Shown: positions 8,389-16,837 of the stretch, in pieces
Layout of the letters: each line of letters starts with the position of its first letter
How positions within the stretch are numbered: the stretch's first letter is position 1
Assembly (NCBI GenBank): GCA_030426475.1
Contig: JAUHYR010000005.1
Location: 1 to 59,944 of the forward strand
Direction of reading: 5' to 3'
DNA length: 59,944 bases
DNA from: Bacteroidia bacterium
Lineage (GTDB): Bacteria; Bacteroidota; Bacteroidia; Flavobacteriales_E; Vicingaceae
The notes under the pieces: generated by a model
Databases searched by the model: none
What the model was told of the DNA's origin: nothing
Seen by the model: the letters and a program-made list of their open reading frames with translations, nothing else
Program-made: the position numbers and the translations under genes

Positions 8389-9695
8389 TAAACAGGTTGT
8401 TTGAGTTGTTCAAGTGCCTTTTTCGCAGGCTCAAAGTTTGGTTGTGATTTAAGTATTTCTTCAAATTTTTGGATTGCCTCTGTGGTTTTTCCTGCGTCCA
8501 TTAATTCAAGTCCTTCTGAATATTTCAAACTTGCTTCGTAAGATATTTTTTCCTTCATAAAATCTTGCTCTACTTCTTGCTTTTCTTCCACCGCTAAATC
8601 AATGTTCAGTCCGCTTAGTAGTTTCCATACTAATTTCTTTTCAAGGGAAAAAAACTCTGTGGAAGGGCCGTCAACTCCTTCTGACTTTAGAATTTTTCCG
8701 GTTTCCACATCTATTATTCTGGCGTCTATTCTTAAACTGCCCATCAGCTCAAAGTAAGCTCCGGTTAAAACATGTTCTACACCTAAAAGTTTTCCTATTT
8801 TGCTTGCGGTAGCTGCATCAAAGTTTTTAGTGTTATTCATCTTTTGTTCTTCTATAATTTCTTGTATTCGGTCTCTTTCTATTACGCTCAACATTTTAAC
8901 TTTAGATAAGTCAGATATCATCATTGCGGCAAGTCCTTTTTTAAGTTTATCTAAACTTTTATCGTCTGAGCTGTTGTCAAAATACCATACCGCTATTCGT
9001 TTTGCATCAGGATTGGGGGTAATATTATTTAAGTTTTCAACCATTTCTTCCTGGTTTTCTATCTCGGTATTTTCAGTAGATATTGGGTCTGCTACTTCTG
9101 TATTATTTATTGTTGTTTCCTGTTTATTGAATAGCTGTTCTTTAAAAATAAATATTAACGTAATGATAACCGCTGCCAGCCCTATAGAGTAAACAAATGC
9201 CTTATTGCTTTTCTTACTTTTTTGTTCCAGTTTAATGGCTGGCGATTTTTCCGCATAATCTTGAATTGGGGATTGTAATTCGTTCGGAATTTGACCATGT
9301 AAATATTCTAGAAAAAACCAATTGGATAAGCTGGCAAGTGCTGATTGGCAAGGGGCAATCCATTCCTGGGTGGTTTCGGATAAATCTTCTTGGGCGTGAG
9401 AGGCATAATTTCCATACGTTTGAATTGTGCCGATTAAAATTCCTATTCTGTCCGGAACAATTTTTTTCTGAACTAACTCGCGTCCATAATCGCTCAACAT
9501 CATTTTCTTTTTCGGCTCGCCAATATCTTTCAGGTAGATAAACCTGCAGATTGCTTCGGTTGTTTTTCTTGCATTTTGTAAAAAAGTGTCCGGATCTTGC
9601 TCGGCATAACCAAAAGACTTAACAAGCATTCGGCTCAGGTGACTTACCTTTTCTTCAAGGCTTTCAATTTTTGAGTCTTTGTCGTTTTCTTGCAT
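8388..9695 (-). CDS. Single-pass membrane protein: DUF4145-like N-terminus, CsgG/FlgO-like domain, TPR
   Basis: A 435-residue protein and first gene of the four-gene operon. Residues about 15-130 resemble the helical DUF4145-type domain found in restriction and defence proteins (R51 to H100 region). A membrane segment lies at 167-184, a low-complexity acidic linker at 190-230, a CsgG/FlgO-like domain at 232-365 (AVWYFDNSS 235-243, VIERDRI 271-277, LTGAYFELMG 310-319, RIDARIIDVETG 322-333) and a TPR pair at 383-430. With the positive cluster at 157-165, the N-terminal domain should face the cytoplasm and the CsgG-like domain the periplasm. This arrangement would link an envelope CsgG-like module to the cytoplasm and hence to the phosphatases encoded downstream; that role is inferred. 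Confidence 0.7.
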   Translation of the reverse strand: MQENDKDSKIESLEEKVSHLSRMLVKSFGYAEQDPDTFLQNARKTTEAICRFIYLKDIGEPKKKMMLSDYGRELVQKKIVPDRIGILIGTIQTYGNYASHAQEDLSETTQEWIAPCQSALASLSNWFFLEYLHGQIPNELQSPIQDYAEKSPAIKLEQKSKKSNKAFVYSIGLAAVIITLIFIFKEQLFNKQETTINNTEVADPISTENTEIENQEEMVENLNNITPNPDAKRIAVWYFDNSSDDKSLDKLKKGLAAMMISDLSKVKMLSVIERDRIQEIIEEQKMNNTKNFDAATASKIGKLLGVEHVLTGAYFELMGSLRIDARIIDVETGKILKSEGVDGPSTEFFSLEKKLVWKLLSGLNIDLAVEEKQEVEQDFMKEKISYEASLKYSEGLELMDAGKTTEAIQKFEEILKSQPNFEPAKKALEQLKQPV

Positions 9696-9754
9696 GAGAA
9701 ATTAAAAAAGTATCTCCCGAAGATAAGAAAAGCTACAAAACACTTTTACTTTAA

Positions 9755-11530
9755 CTAAAAATAAAAGTATGGAATAATAAAGGATGCCGATATCCATAAT
9801 ATAATAGACAATATTCCTCCTATGAGTAAAAAGTGTTTGAATTTATACACTCCTATTCCATAAATAATTGCATTTGTTTGATAACCAATAGGTGTAAAAA
9901 AGCTAAAGCTGGCAGCAAACATAATTGCCAAAATAAATGGTTTTGCATTCATTTCTAACATGGAGGATAGTGATATTGCTATAGGTACAATAACAATCGC
10001 AGTAGCATTATTAGACACAAATCCGCTTAAAATCATTGTAAATAGAAAAAATACAGACAATACTATTCCGGGAGATTTTCCTGCCAAGAGCTCTCTTAAT
10101 ATTTCTGCAATGTACATATCTGTTCCGGTGTTTTTCATGCCTATTCCCAAAGGAATCATGCCTGCCAGCAAGAATATAACTTGCCAATTTATTCCTTCAT
10201 AAGCTTTTTTGAAGCTTATTGTTCTCGTAAAAACACACATTGCTAAACCAATTAAGGCACTTTGCATAATGGTTAAAAAACCACATCCCGCCAATAAAAC
10301 TACTGTAATAATTGATATAAAGGAAACCGCCTTTTTATATCTTGGGATTTCGTTATATGCATTTACTGACCTTAATAAATGAGATTTTGTTCTTTGTTCC
10401 AGTAGTTTTTTTGCTTTACGGCTTCCTCCTATTAGTATTCTATCTCCAACTTCTACTTTAATTTTTGAAAACAGGCTTTTTCCAACTCTAATTCCCGTAA
10501 AAAAGTCTTTATTCTTCTGGATAGCAAGAGGAGTCATTTCAGTTGCAAGGTTTTTTTCAAGCTCCTCTAAATCATAGCCTATGTATGGAGAGTTAGGTAA
10601 TATAAGTAGCTCATGAAGCGATGAGTAATATGATTCTGAACCGTTCTTTTTTAATATTGATATCCCTTCCTTTTTTGAGGAGTTTATTAAGCTTTCAAAG
10701 TCTGCTTTTAAAATCACCTTATCTCCTTCTTCAAGTATTAAACTTCTCTGCGGGCTATTATATATTCTTCTTCCTCTTTCAATTTTAAAAACATGTATTT
10801 GGGGGTTCGTATGAAAAAAAGTTTCCTTTATGGGTTTTCCGACTAGCGGAGACCCTTCGTTTATACTAATAGACGCAATATAGTTATCTTGATTTTCAAG
10901 TTCAGTATCTTTTTCAGGTTGTTTAGGTAAACAATACATACTTAGTATTACTATTACCGGAGTTGCTATAAAAAATAAGATTACCCCTATATGAGTAAAC
11001 TCAAAAAACTGAAATGTTTCTTGACCGTAGGTTTTTGTGATGTTGTTTACAATAAGGTTGGTACTGGTTCCCATTAGGGTTGAGGTTCCTCCTAAAATCC
11101 CTGCAAACGAAATAGGAAGCAATAGTTTATTTCTATCTATTCGGTTTTTTTTCGCTAAATCATTTACCAGTTTTATAAATACAATTACTACTGCCGTTGT
11201 ACTTATAAAAGATGAAAAAAGCCCGACAAAAAACATGATTAAAGGAATAACCAGCCACAACGACAATTGTGAAAGGGTGCTAAACCTATTTGCTATACCG
11301 GCTATAACTCCATTTTCTTCTAAGGCTTTTGCCAATACCATTAAACACAAAATAGTTATTACTGCCGGATTCGAAAAGCCGGAAACAGCCTCTTCAGGCG
11401 TTACCAAGCCACATAGCATGGTAGATATAAGGATAAAAAAGGCTGTTTTATCTACAGAAAAAATATCTATTATAAATAAAACAACCGTTATCCCTAAAAT
11501 AAGGAGGGTTAACAGAATAGGTGTTTCCAT
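9755..11530 (-). CDS. SLC13/DASS-family transporter with two TrkA-C (RCK_C) domains
   Basis: A 591-residue inner-membrane transporter. N-terminal membrane helices (about 5-200) carry the motif GTSTNLIV at 154-161, the SNT-type substrate and sodium site of the divalent anion/sodium symporter family. Two soluble TrkA-C domains occupy about 216-285 and 302-385. The second helical half (about 400-591) contains the matching SNNATAIV motif. Relatives carry dicarboxylates, sulfate or other anions; TrkA-C insertions are common in the sulfate-transporter-like branch, but the substrate cannot be fixed here. The gene lies 9 bp after the NRAMP-like gene and is probably the last gene of that operon. Confidence 0.88.
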   Translation of the reverse strand: METPILLTLLILGITVVLFIIDIFSVDKTAFFILISTMLCGLVTPEEAVSGFSNPAVITILCLMVLAKALEENGVIAGIANRFSTLSQLSLWLVIPLIMFFVGLFSSFISTTAVVIVFIKLVNDLAKKNRIDRNKLLLPISFAGILGGTSTLMGTSTNLIVNNITKTYGQETFQFFEFTHIGVILFFIATPVIVILSMYCLPKQPEKDTELENQDNYIASISINEGSPLVGKPIKETFFHTNPQIHVFKIERGRRIYNSPQRSLILEEGDKVILKADFESLINSSKKEGISILKKNGSESYYSSLHELLILPNSPYIGYDLEELEKNLATEMTPLAIQKNKDFFTGIRVGKSLFSKIKVEVGDRILIGGSRKAKKLLEQRTKSHLLRSVNAYNEIPRYKKAVSFISIITVVLLAGCGFLTIMQSALIGLAMCVFTRTISFKKAYEGINWQVIFLLAGMIPLGIGMKNTGTDMYIAEILRELLAGKSPGIVLSVFFLFTMILSGFVSNNATAIVIVPIAISLSSMLEMNAKPFILAIMFAASFSFFTPIGYQTNAIIYGIGVYKFKHFLLIGGILSIILWISASFIIPYFYF

Positions 11531-11539
11531 TTTAATGTT

Positions 11540-12799
11540 TTATACTATTGAATAAACATATACAATAGTAAAAACCACTAAAAAAACTATACCAAAATAG
11601 CTCAATATCCTAAGCCATAAAGGGGGTCTGTTTATTGAAGGAATATACTTTTTTGAAACCAGTCGAAAGTTTACAATAGCGATTACAGGCGCAATTAAAA
11701 AAGAAATTGTTGTTGCTAAATCAATAAGAGCTTTAAACCCTTTTGGCTGATTATGAAACACATAGATGATAAAAAATGCTCCTAAACCTATTAATATAAG
11801 TGCTATATTGTAAATTGATTTTTTCTCTTTTGTGTTAAAAAACAATATTTCTAAGGTTCTTTTTAGCGCCCTTGCATAACCGTCAAAAACGGCAATACAG
11901 GTTCCAAACATAATTGAAAAAGCGGCTGAAGCGATAATAATTCTACTCCAAGAACCTATAGTTTGTGTATATAATTCTACAACTTGATTGGCAAATTTTG
12001 CCCCACTTTCTGAAAAAACCATTCCCGAGCCATACATCAAATATGCTCCTAAAAAAATAAAACATATCGCTAAAACAGAACTAACAATGTAGCCTAGATT
12101 AAAGTCAAATAAAGTTTCTTTAAGTGTCGGTTTATAACCTGTTTGTTTTATTCTTTCTATTGTCCATAAACTGTTCCAAGCAGATAAATCAACAGCCGTT
12201 GGCATCCAGCCCATTAATGCAATTAAAAAACCTATCCCTGCTCCATCCCAAATTTCAGGAGGAATAAATCCCTCTGCTTTCTCAACAGGACCATTGGCTA
12301 GTGTTAGAATAAATGCAATGATTGTAGTTACTAAAAGAACGCTTCCGATGATTTTTATTAACCCGTCTAGTAAATTGTACTTACCAAAAAACAGAATAAT
12401 TACACAAATACTAAATAAAATAGCAGTTGTGGTTAAAATATTAATGTGGTTTGCCAGGCCAAAAAGATTATCTAAAAATCCGGCTGTTACAAAACCAACT
12501 GCCGAACAGACAAAAAACATAGAAACTAGAGTTATCAAAAAATATAACCATATCATCCAGCTTCCAATTTTTTTATATCCATCAATTATGCTCTGCCCTG
12601 TAACATTTGCATAACGTGAACCATACTCAAAAAAAGGATATTTAAATAAATTAGCCAGAATGACCGCCCAAAGTAACCCAAAACCAAAATTTGCTCCGGC
12701 TCTTGTTGATTGTACTAAATGCGAAACTCCTATTGCTGTTGAAGCAAATAAAATTCCGGGACCTAATGTTTTTAATAAATGTTGAACCTTAATGTTCAT
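11540..12799 (-). CDS. NRAMP-superfamily transporter lacking the canonical metal-site motifs
   Basis: A 419-residue membrane protein with about 11 helices. It opens with LGPGILFAS at 12-20, typical of NRAMP (MntH) proteins, and has the overall NRAMP hydrophobic pattern. However, the helix-1 DPGN motif that binds the metal is replaced by AIGVS (22-26), and the helix-6 MPH region reads MGWMPTAVDLS (196-206) with no histidine. Transport of Mn or Fe as in MntH is therefore doubtful; the substrate may be another cation or a different solute. It overlaps the upstream isomerase gene by 11 bp and lies 9 bp before the SLC13 gene, forming a three-gene operon. Confidence 0.8.
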   Translation of the reverse strand: MNIKVQHLLKTLGPGILFASTAIGVSHLVQSTRAGANFGFGLLWAVILANLFKYPFFEYGSRYANVTGQSIIDGYKKIGSWMIWLYFLITLVSMFFVCSAVGFVTAGFLDNLFGLANHINILTTTAILFSICVIILFFGKYNLLDGLIKIIGSVLLVTTIIAFILTLANGPVEKAEGFIPPEIWDGAGIGFLIALMGWMPTAVDLSAWNSLWTIERIKQTGYKPTLKETLFDFNLGYIVSSVLAICFIFLGAYLMYGSGMVFSESGAKFANQVVELYTQTIGSWSRIIIASAAFSIMFGTCIAVFDGYARALKRTLEILFFNTKEKKSIYNIALILIGLGAFFIIYVFHNQPKGFKALIDLATTISFLIAPVIAIVNFRLVSKKYIPSINRPPLWLRILSYFGIVFLVVFTIVYVYSIV

Positions 12800-13787
12800 T
12801 CAGAGGAATTTCTGAAAGTTTGCTTTTCAAAAATACAATGTTTTTAATCAGTTCAGGGTCTGCATCGTTTAACTCGGCTAAAATAAGGGATACCCAATCG
12901 CAAATATTTATTAAATATAATGTCCGTTCTATTCTGTTTTGTCCCTTAGATTTTATAGTAATTATTTCTTCTACTTGAGGAGCTATTATTTCCTTATTTA
13001 TATCTATCCTATAGTTATTTCTATCACTCTCATCCCCACCAACCAAAAAAACAGGGGCAATAAAAGGGTAGTTTATATCCCAGCCTACTAGTTCATTATG
13101 ATTCATTTCAGGAATAGCATGATGCCAACAAAGCGTTTTAGAGTTTTCGTTAAGTTGTTGTCTAAACCTTACGGCTACACCCGAGTAAAACGTTTCAGCA
13201 TAAATAACCGGTATTTTTCCTTTTAGCTGATGAGCAATTTTTTCAGCTTCCTTTATAATTTCCTTTTGGTTTTTTTCAATTAGGGTTGCAGAAGCCAAAA
13301 ATTCAGTTTCATAATTAGACTCAATTACTCCATAGTGTTTTAAAATAAAAAATAGCTGAGGAAATGAGTATCCAAAGGCACTTCTTGGTGGTTGCCCGGA
13401 AGGAATTTTTATAGAATTATATCCCTTTTGTTTTGCAATATCTAACAAAACCCCTCCACTAGTCAAGACCACCACCTCACATCCTTTTGTTCCGGCTTGT
13501 TGAATGCAGCTAATAGTTTCCTCTGTATTACCTGAATAAGAACTCGTTATTACCAAAGTATTTTTATTGACAAATGCCGGTAACTGATAGGATTTACAAC
13601 AAATTACCGGTAGTTGACAGCTATTGTATATAATTTGGGAAGCAATAGTTCCTCCTATTCCGGAGCCACCCATCCCACAAATAACCACATTTGTAATTTC
13701 TCCTTCAAAAGTGTTGAAACGAGTTGCTTTTGCAATTTCTACCGCTTCATTTAAATCTTTCGGAAATCTTTTTAATAATTCTTTCAT
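12789..13787 (-). CDS. Bifunctional phosphoglucose/phosphomannose isomerase
   Basis: A 332-residue SIS-domain enzyme of the bifunctional PGI/PMI family, which interconverts glucose 6-phosphate or mannose 6-phosphate with fructose 6-phosphate. Visible family features are GMGGSGIGG at 38-46, SSYSGNTEET at 82-91 (phosphate-binding loop), PRSAFGYSF at 134-142, and EMNHNE at 227-232 containing the catalytic glutamate and histidine region. The length matches the family (about 300-340). It heads an operon with the NRAMP-like and SLC13 genes and is divergent from lysS across a 159-bp gap. Confidence 0.9.
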   Translation of the reverse strand: MKELLKRFPKDLNEAVEIAKATRFNTFEGEITNVVICGMGGSGIGGTIASQIIYNSCQLPVICCKSYQLPAFVNKNTLVITSSYSGNTEETISCIQQAGTKGCEVVVLTSGGVLLDIAKQKGYNSIKIPSGQPPRSAFGYSFPQLFFILKHYGVIESNYETEFLASATLIEKNQKEIIKEAEKIAHQLKGKIPVIYAETFYSGVAVRFRQQLNENSKTLCWHHAIPEMNHNELVGWDINYPFIAPVFLVGGDESDRNNYRIDINKEIIAPQVEEIITIKSKGQNRIERTLYLINICDWVSLILAELNDADPELIKNIVFLKSKLSEIPLNEH

Positions 13788-13915
13788 TGGCTTTCTCAGA
13801 CGTCAACAGCAACATTTTAGTTGCAATTTTGCGTAAAAATAGAACAATGCAGCATTTATTAAAATTTATAATGCACAATATCACTATCGTTACAAAGTTT
13901 TCATAAGTTATTTAC

Positions 13916-13923
13916 TACCTTTG
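13916..13923 (+). promoter_or_regulatory. Predicted promoter -7 element (TACCTTTG) for lysS
   Basis: TACCTTTG matches the Bacteroidota -7 consensus TAnnTTTG, 23 bp before the lysS ATG at 13947. Transcription should start near 13930, giving a short leader. No clear TTTG -33 element is seen at the usual distance. Confidence 0.55.
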
Positions 13924-13946
13924 CCACCGAAAAATAAACGCATAAA

Positions 13947-15653
13947 ATGGCACAATTGTCAGAACAAGAAGTAATCAGAAGAGAGACATTAAAAGAGTTT
14001 GAAAAACTAGGAATTGATCCTTATCCCGCAAGTCTTTTTCCGGTAAATTCATACACAAAAGATATTAAAGAAAATTTTGAAGAAGGAAAAGAAGTGATTC
14101 TTGCAGGAAGAATGATGAGTAGAAGAATTATGGGAAAAGCTTCTTTTGCAGAAATTCAAGACTCTAAAGGCAGACTTCAGGTTTATATTAATAGAGACGA
14201 AATATGTGAAGGAGAAGACAAAGAGCTTTACAATACCGTTTTTAAAAAATTACTTGACATTGGTGACTTTATAGGAATAAAAGGGAACTTATTTACTACA
14301 CAAGTGGGTGAAAAATCAGTAAAAGTAAAAGAGTTAACTGTTCTAAGCAAAGCCATCAAACCTTTACCTATTGTTAAAACTGATAGTGAAGGAAATACTC
14401 ATGATGCTTTTTCTGACCCTGAACTTCGTTACAGACAGAGGTATGTAGATTTAGTGGTAAACCCCCAAGTGAAAGACATATTCGTTAAGAGAACCAAAAT
14501 TATTCAGGCAATGCGAAACTTCTTTAACCAACAAGGTTATTTAGAAGTAGATACGCCTGTGTTACAACCTATTCCCGGAGGGGCAAGCGCTAGACCTTTC
14601 GTGACACATCACAATGCTTTAGACATTCCCCTATATTTAAGAATTGCTAATGAGCTTTACTTAAAACGATTAATTGTTGGCGGATTTGAAGGTGTTTATG
14701 AGTTTTCACGAAACTTTAGAAATGAGGGAATGGATAGAACCCACAACCCTGAATTTACAGCCATGGAAATTTATGTTGCTTATAAAGACTATCATTGGAT
14801 GATGGAATTTTGTGAGCAATTGCTAGAAAGTGTTTGTTTAGAAGTAAATGGCAATACAAAAGTAACTTTTGGGCAACATGAAGTGGACTTTAAAGCCCCT
14901 TATGCAAGATATACTATGACTGAAGCTATTAAAAAATTCACTGATTTTGATATTACAGGAAAATCAGAAGAGGAGTTGACTGCATGGTGTAAAAGCAATG
15001 GGATTGAAGTTGACAATACAATGGGAAAAGGAAAATTGATAGATGAAATTTTTGGTGCTAAATGTGAAGGAAATTTTATACAACCAACCTTTATTACTGA
15101 CTACCCTATAGAAATGTCTCCGCTCTGCAAAAAACATAGAGAAAACCCTGAGCTTACCGAACGTTTTGAGTTGATGGTTTGCGGAAAAGAAATAGCCAAC
15201 GCATATTCCGAGCTAAATGACCCTATTGACCAAAGAAACAGGTTTGAAGAACAGTTAAAACTTTCGGAAAAAGGAGATGATGAAGCAATGTTTATAGATA
15301 AAGATTTTCTTCGTTCACTAGAATATGGTATGCCCCCAACATCAGGAATGGGAATAGGAATAGATAGATTGGTTATGTTTTTAACCAACCAACAAAGTAT
15401 TCAGGAAGTTTTATTTTTCCCTCAAATGCGTCCTGAAAAATTTGAAGAAAAGAAAGACCCTGAATTATCTGAAAATGAAAAGCTCATTTTTGATATTCTC
15501 TCTAAAGAAAAATCTATGTTGCTTGATGATTTAAAAAATCAAGCCGGACTTAGCAATAAGCAATGGGATAAAGGAATAAAAAGCCTTTCCAGTCATGGTT
15601 TAGCAAAAGTTAAGAAGGAAGAAGATAAGCTTATTGTTGATCTAATTGATTAA
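13947..15653 (+). CDS. lysS: Lysyl-tRNA synthetase (class II)
   Basis: A 568-residue cytoplasmic enzyme that charges tRNA-Lys. An N-terminal OB-fold anticodon-binding domain (about 50-150) precedes the class II catalytic core with motif 2 at 255-270 (RNFRNEGMDRTHNPEF) and motif 3 near 467-475 (GIGIDRLVM). The core ends around FPQMRPE (about 491). About 65 further residues (505-568) form an extra winged-helix-like tail that E. coli LysS lacks; longer LysRS of this kind is common in Bacteroidota. A TAnnTTTG promoter lies just upstream. The DUF983 gene follows after 5 bp. Confidence 0.96.
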   Translation: MAQLSEQEVIRRETLKEFEKLGIDPYPASLFPVNSYTKDIKENFEEGKEVILAGRMMSRRIMGKASFAEIQDSKGRLQVYINRDEICEGEDKELYNTVFKKLLDIGDFIGIKGNLFTTQVGEKSVKVKELTVLSKAIKPLPIVKTDSEGNTHDAFSDPELRYRQRYVDLVVNPQVKDIFVKRTKIIQAMRNFFNQQGYLEVDTPVLQPIPGGASARPFVTHHNALDIPLYLRIANELYLKRLIVGGFEGVYEFSRNFRNEGMDRTHNPEFTAMEIYVAYKDYHWMMEFCEQLLESVCLEVNGNTKVTFGQHEVDFKAPYARYTMTEAIKKFTDFDITGKSEEELTAWCKSNGIEVDNTMGKGKLIDEIFGAKCEGNFIQPTFITDYPIEMSPLCKKHRENPELTERFELMVCGKEIANAYSELNDPIDQRNRFEEQLKLSEKGDDEAMFIDKDFLRSLEYGMPPTSGMGIGIDRLVMFLTNQQSIQEVLFFPQMRPEKFEEKKDPELSENEKLIFDILSKEKSMLLDDLKNQAGLSNKQWDKGIKSLSSHGLAKVKKEEDKLIVDLID

Positions 15654-15658
15654 ACATT

Positions 15659-16057
15659 ATGTTTAAAAAAGGAACTAAATTATACAGTATTTTTAACAAT
15701 AAATGCCCGCATTGCCAAGAAGGAGATTTTTACATCTCTAAAAACCCTTTTTCCATAAAACACCTTGGTGAGCTAAATAAAAAGTGTGAAAAATGTGGGA
15801 AGAGTTATTATAAAGAACCGGGCTTTTATTTTGGCGCAATGTATGTCGCTTATGCTCTTGGATGTGGTTTTTTTATTAGTTCTTGGGTGGCATTTAGAAT
15901 TATTGCTCCCAGTACAGAAACATTTACACAAATCATTACAATTGGAATATTGGCTATTATTATTTCTCCCTACTTTTTTTGGCTTTCAAAAATAATTTGG
16001 GCAAATATGTTTATGCATTATAAATCAAACTCAAAAAATTATGAAACACATTCTTAA
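15659..16057 (+). CDS. DUF983 membrane protein
   Basis: A 132-residue protein with two zinc-knuckle-like cysteine pairs, CPHC at 16-19 and CEKC at 43-46, followed by two membrane segments (about 62-82 and 92-112). This is the layout of DUF983, a family common in alphaproteobacteria and Bacteroidota with no settled function. The gene follows lysS by 5 bp, and its 3' end overlaps the rhodanese lipoprotein gene by 17 bp, so it is part of a plus-strand operon. Confidence 0.85.
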   Translation: MFKKGTKLYSIFNNKCPHCQEGDFYISKNPFSIKHLGELNKKCEKCGKSYYKEPGFYFGAMYVAYALGCGFFISSWVAFRIIAPSTETFTQIITIGILAIIISPYFFWLSKIIWANMFMHYKSNSKNYETHS

Positions 16058-16409
16058 CCTAAGCTTTATTTTATTGCTTTTCGCATCAGCATGCGCACAA
16101 AACAATCAGAGTCAAAATGATAATTTCAAAAGAATAACCCAAGAAGAGTTTAAAAAAGAATTGCAGAAAGATGTTCAGCTAATTGACGTTAGAACACCCA
16201 AAGAGTTTGCTGCAGGACACATAGAAGGAGCAATTAATATTGACTTTCACAATGACTTTGAAAATCAAATTCAAAAAATTGATTTGACTAAAAAGACCTT
16301 AATTTACTGCCATTCAGGTGGAAGAAGCGCAAAAGCTCTAGAAATAATGAAGCCTATGGGCTTCCCGGCTGTTTATGAACTTGAAGGAGGCTTTTCTTCC
16401 TGGAAGTAG
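16041..16409 (+). CDS. Rhodanese-domain lipoprotein
   Basis: A 122-residue exported protein. The signal sequence ends in a lipobox FASAC with the lipidated cysteine at 18, followed by a single rhodanese domain (about 30-122). The active-site loop is CHSGGRS with the catalytic cysteine at 90, and DVRTPKEF at 49-56 is the conserved entry motif. It probably moves sulfane sulfur in the periplasm; the partner is unknown. It overlaps the DUF983 gene by 17 bp, and its stop overlaps the GTG start of the next gene by 1 bp. Confidence 0.9.
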   Translation: MKHILNLSFILLLFASACAQNNQSQNDNFKRITQEEFKKELQKDVQLIDVRTPKEFAAGHIEGAINIDFHNDFENQIQKIDLTKKTLIYCHSGGRSAKALEIMKPMGFPAVYELEGGFSSWK

Positions 16410-16636
16410 TGAAAAAATTTATTTTTGAAAATACTTCTTTGTGGCTGATTTTCTCCTTAACGCTTGGACTAGCCCCATTCTTTCCAGAACCACACATTTA
16501 TGGTAAAATTAAATGGGTTTTAGGAGGCGCAAAAGGAATGGTGCTGGTCGATTGGTTTGATTTATTTATGCATGGTACTCCATGGTTATTTTTATTTGTA
16601 TCTTTACTTTCCAAATTTTTAATTAAAAAACATTAA
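16409..16636 (+). CDS. Small two-helix membrane protein
   Basis: A 75-residue protein starting at a GTG that shares one base with the stop of the rhodanese gene. Two hydrophobic segments (about 10-24 and 55-71) flank a central part containing FPEPHIYGK and GAKGMVLVDWFD. Similar short proteins with a PEPH motif are found in Bacteroidota, sometimes mislabelled as RND transporters. I know no function. The tight coupling suggests it is made with the rhodanese lipoprotein. Confidence 0.7.
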   Translation: MKKFIFENTSLWLIFSLTLGLAPFFPEPHIYGKIKWVLGGAKGMVLVDWFDLFMHGTPWLFLFVSLLSKFLIKKH

Positions 16637-16640
16637 TCAC

Positions 16641-16763
16641 ATGAAAAAAATTGCCTTAGCCCTTTCATCTCTTTTAGTTTTAGGAATATTAATGAGTAGC
16701 TGTACTTCAAATAAAAAATGTGGTGGAAGAAAAGCCATTAAAACCCCTATGGGAAAAATGTAA
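16641..16763 (+). CDS. Very small lipoprotein (40 residues)
   Basis: An ATG at 16641, 4 bp after the previous stop, opens a 40-residue frame ending in TAA. The sequence has a positive start (MKK), a hydrophobic core and a lipobox LMSSC with cysteine 21, followed by a short tail with CGG and ending in a basic PMGKM. The signal peptide makes up half the protein, so the mature form would be a lipid-anchored peptide of about 20 residues. Comparable tiny lipoproteins occur in other Bacteroidota. No function is known. Confidence 0.65.
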   Translation: MKKIALALSSLLVLGILMSSCTSNKKCGGRKAIKTPMGKM

Positions 16764-16810
16764 TTAACACTTTTTAAAGAAATTTAATCTTTAAAATATC
16801 TCTTCTTTTT

Positions 16811-16818
16811 TAGCTTTG
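16811..16818 (+). promoter_or_regulatory. Predicted promoter -7 element (TAGCTTTG) for the DUF3098 gene
   Basis: TAGCTTTG fits TAnnTTTG and lies 19 bp before the ATG at 16838. This would start the DUF3098-uppP-truB transcript. Confidence 0.5.
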
Positions 16819-16837
16819 CCTATTAATGATTTAAAAT

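Noticed and set aside
8800-9192. Plus-strand open frame of 130 residues opposite the first CsgG-like gene
   Set aside because: Antisense shadow of a real gene; no start signal or family features.
6295-9695. Curli secretion system based on CsgG-like domains
   Set aside because: No curlin, CsgE or CsgF genes are present and the pore-forming hairpins are not evident; the domains are better called CsgG/FlgO-like.
11037-11555. Plus-strand open frame of 172 residues opposite the SLC13 gene
   Set aside because: It is antisense to a well-supported transporter gene and its residue pattern is the complement of hydrophobic codons.
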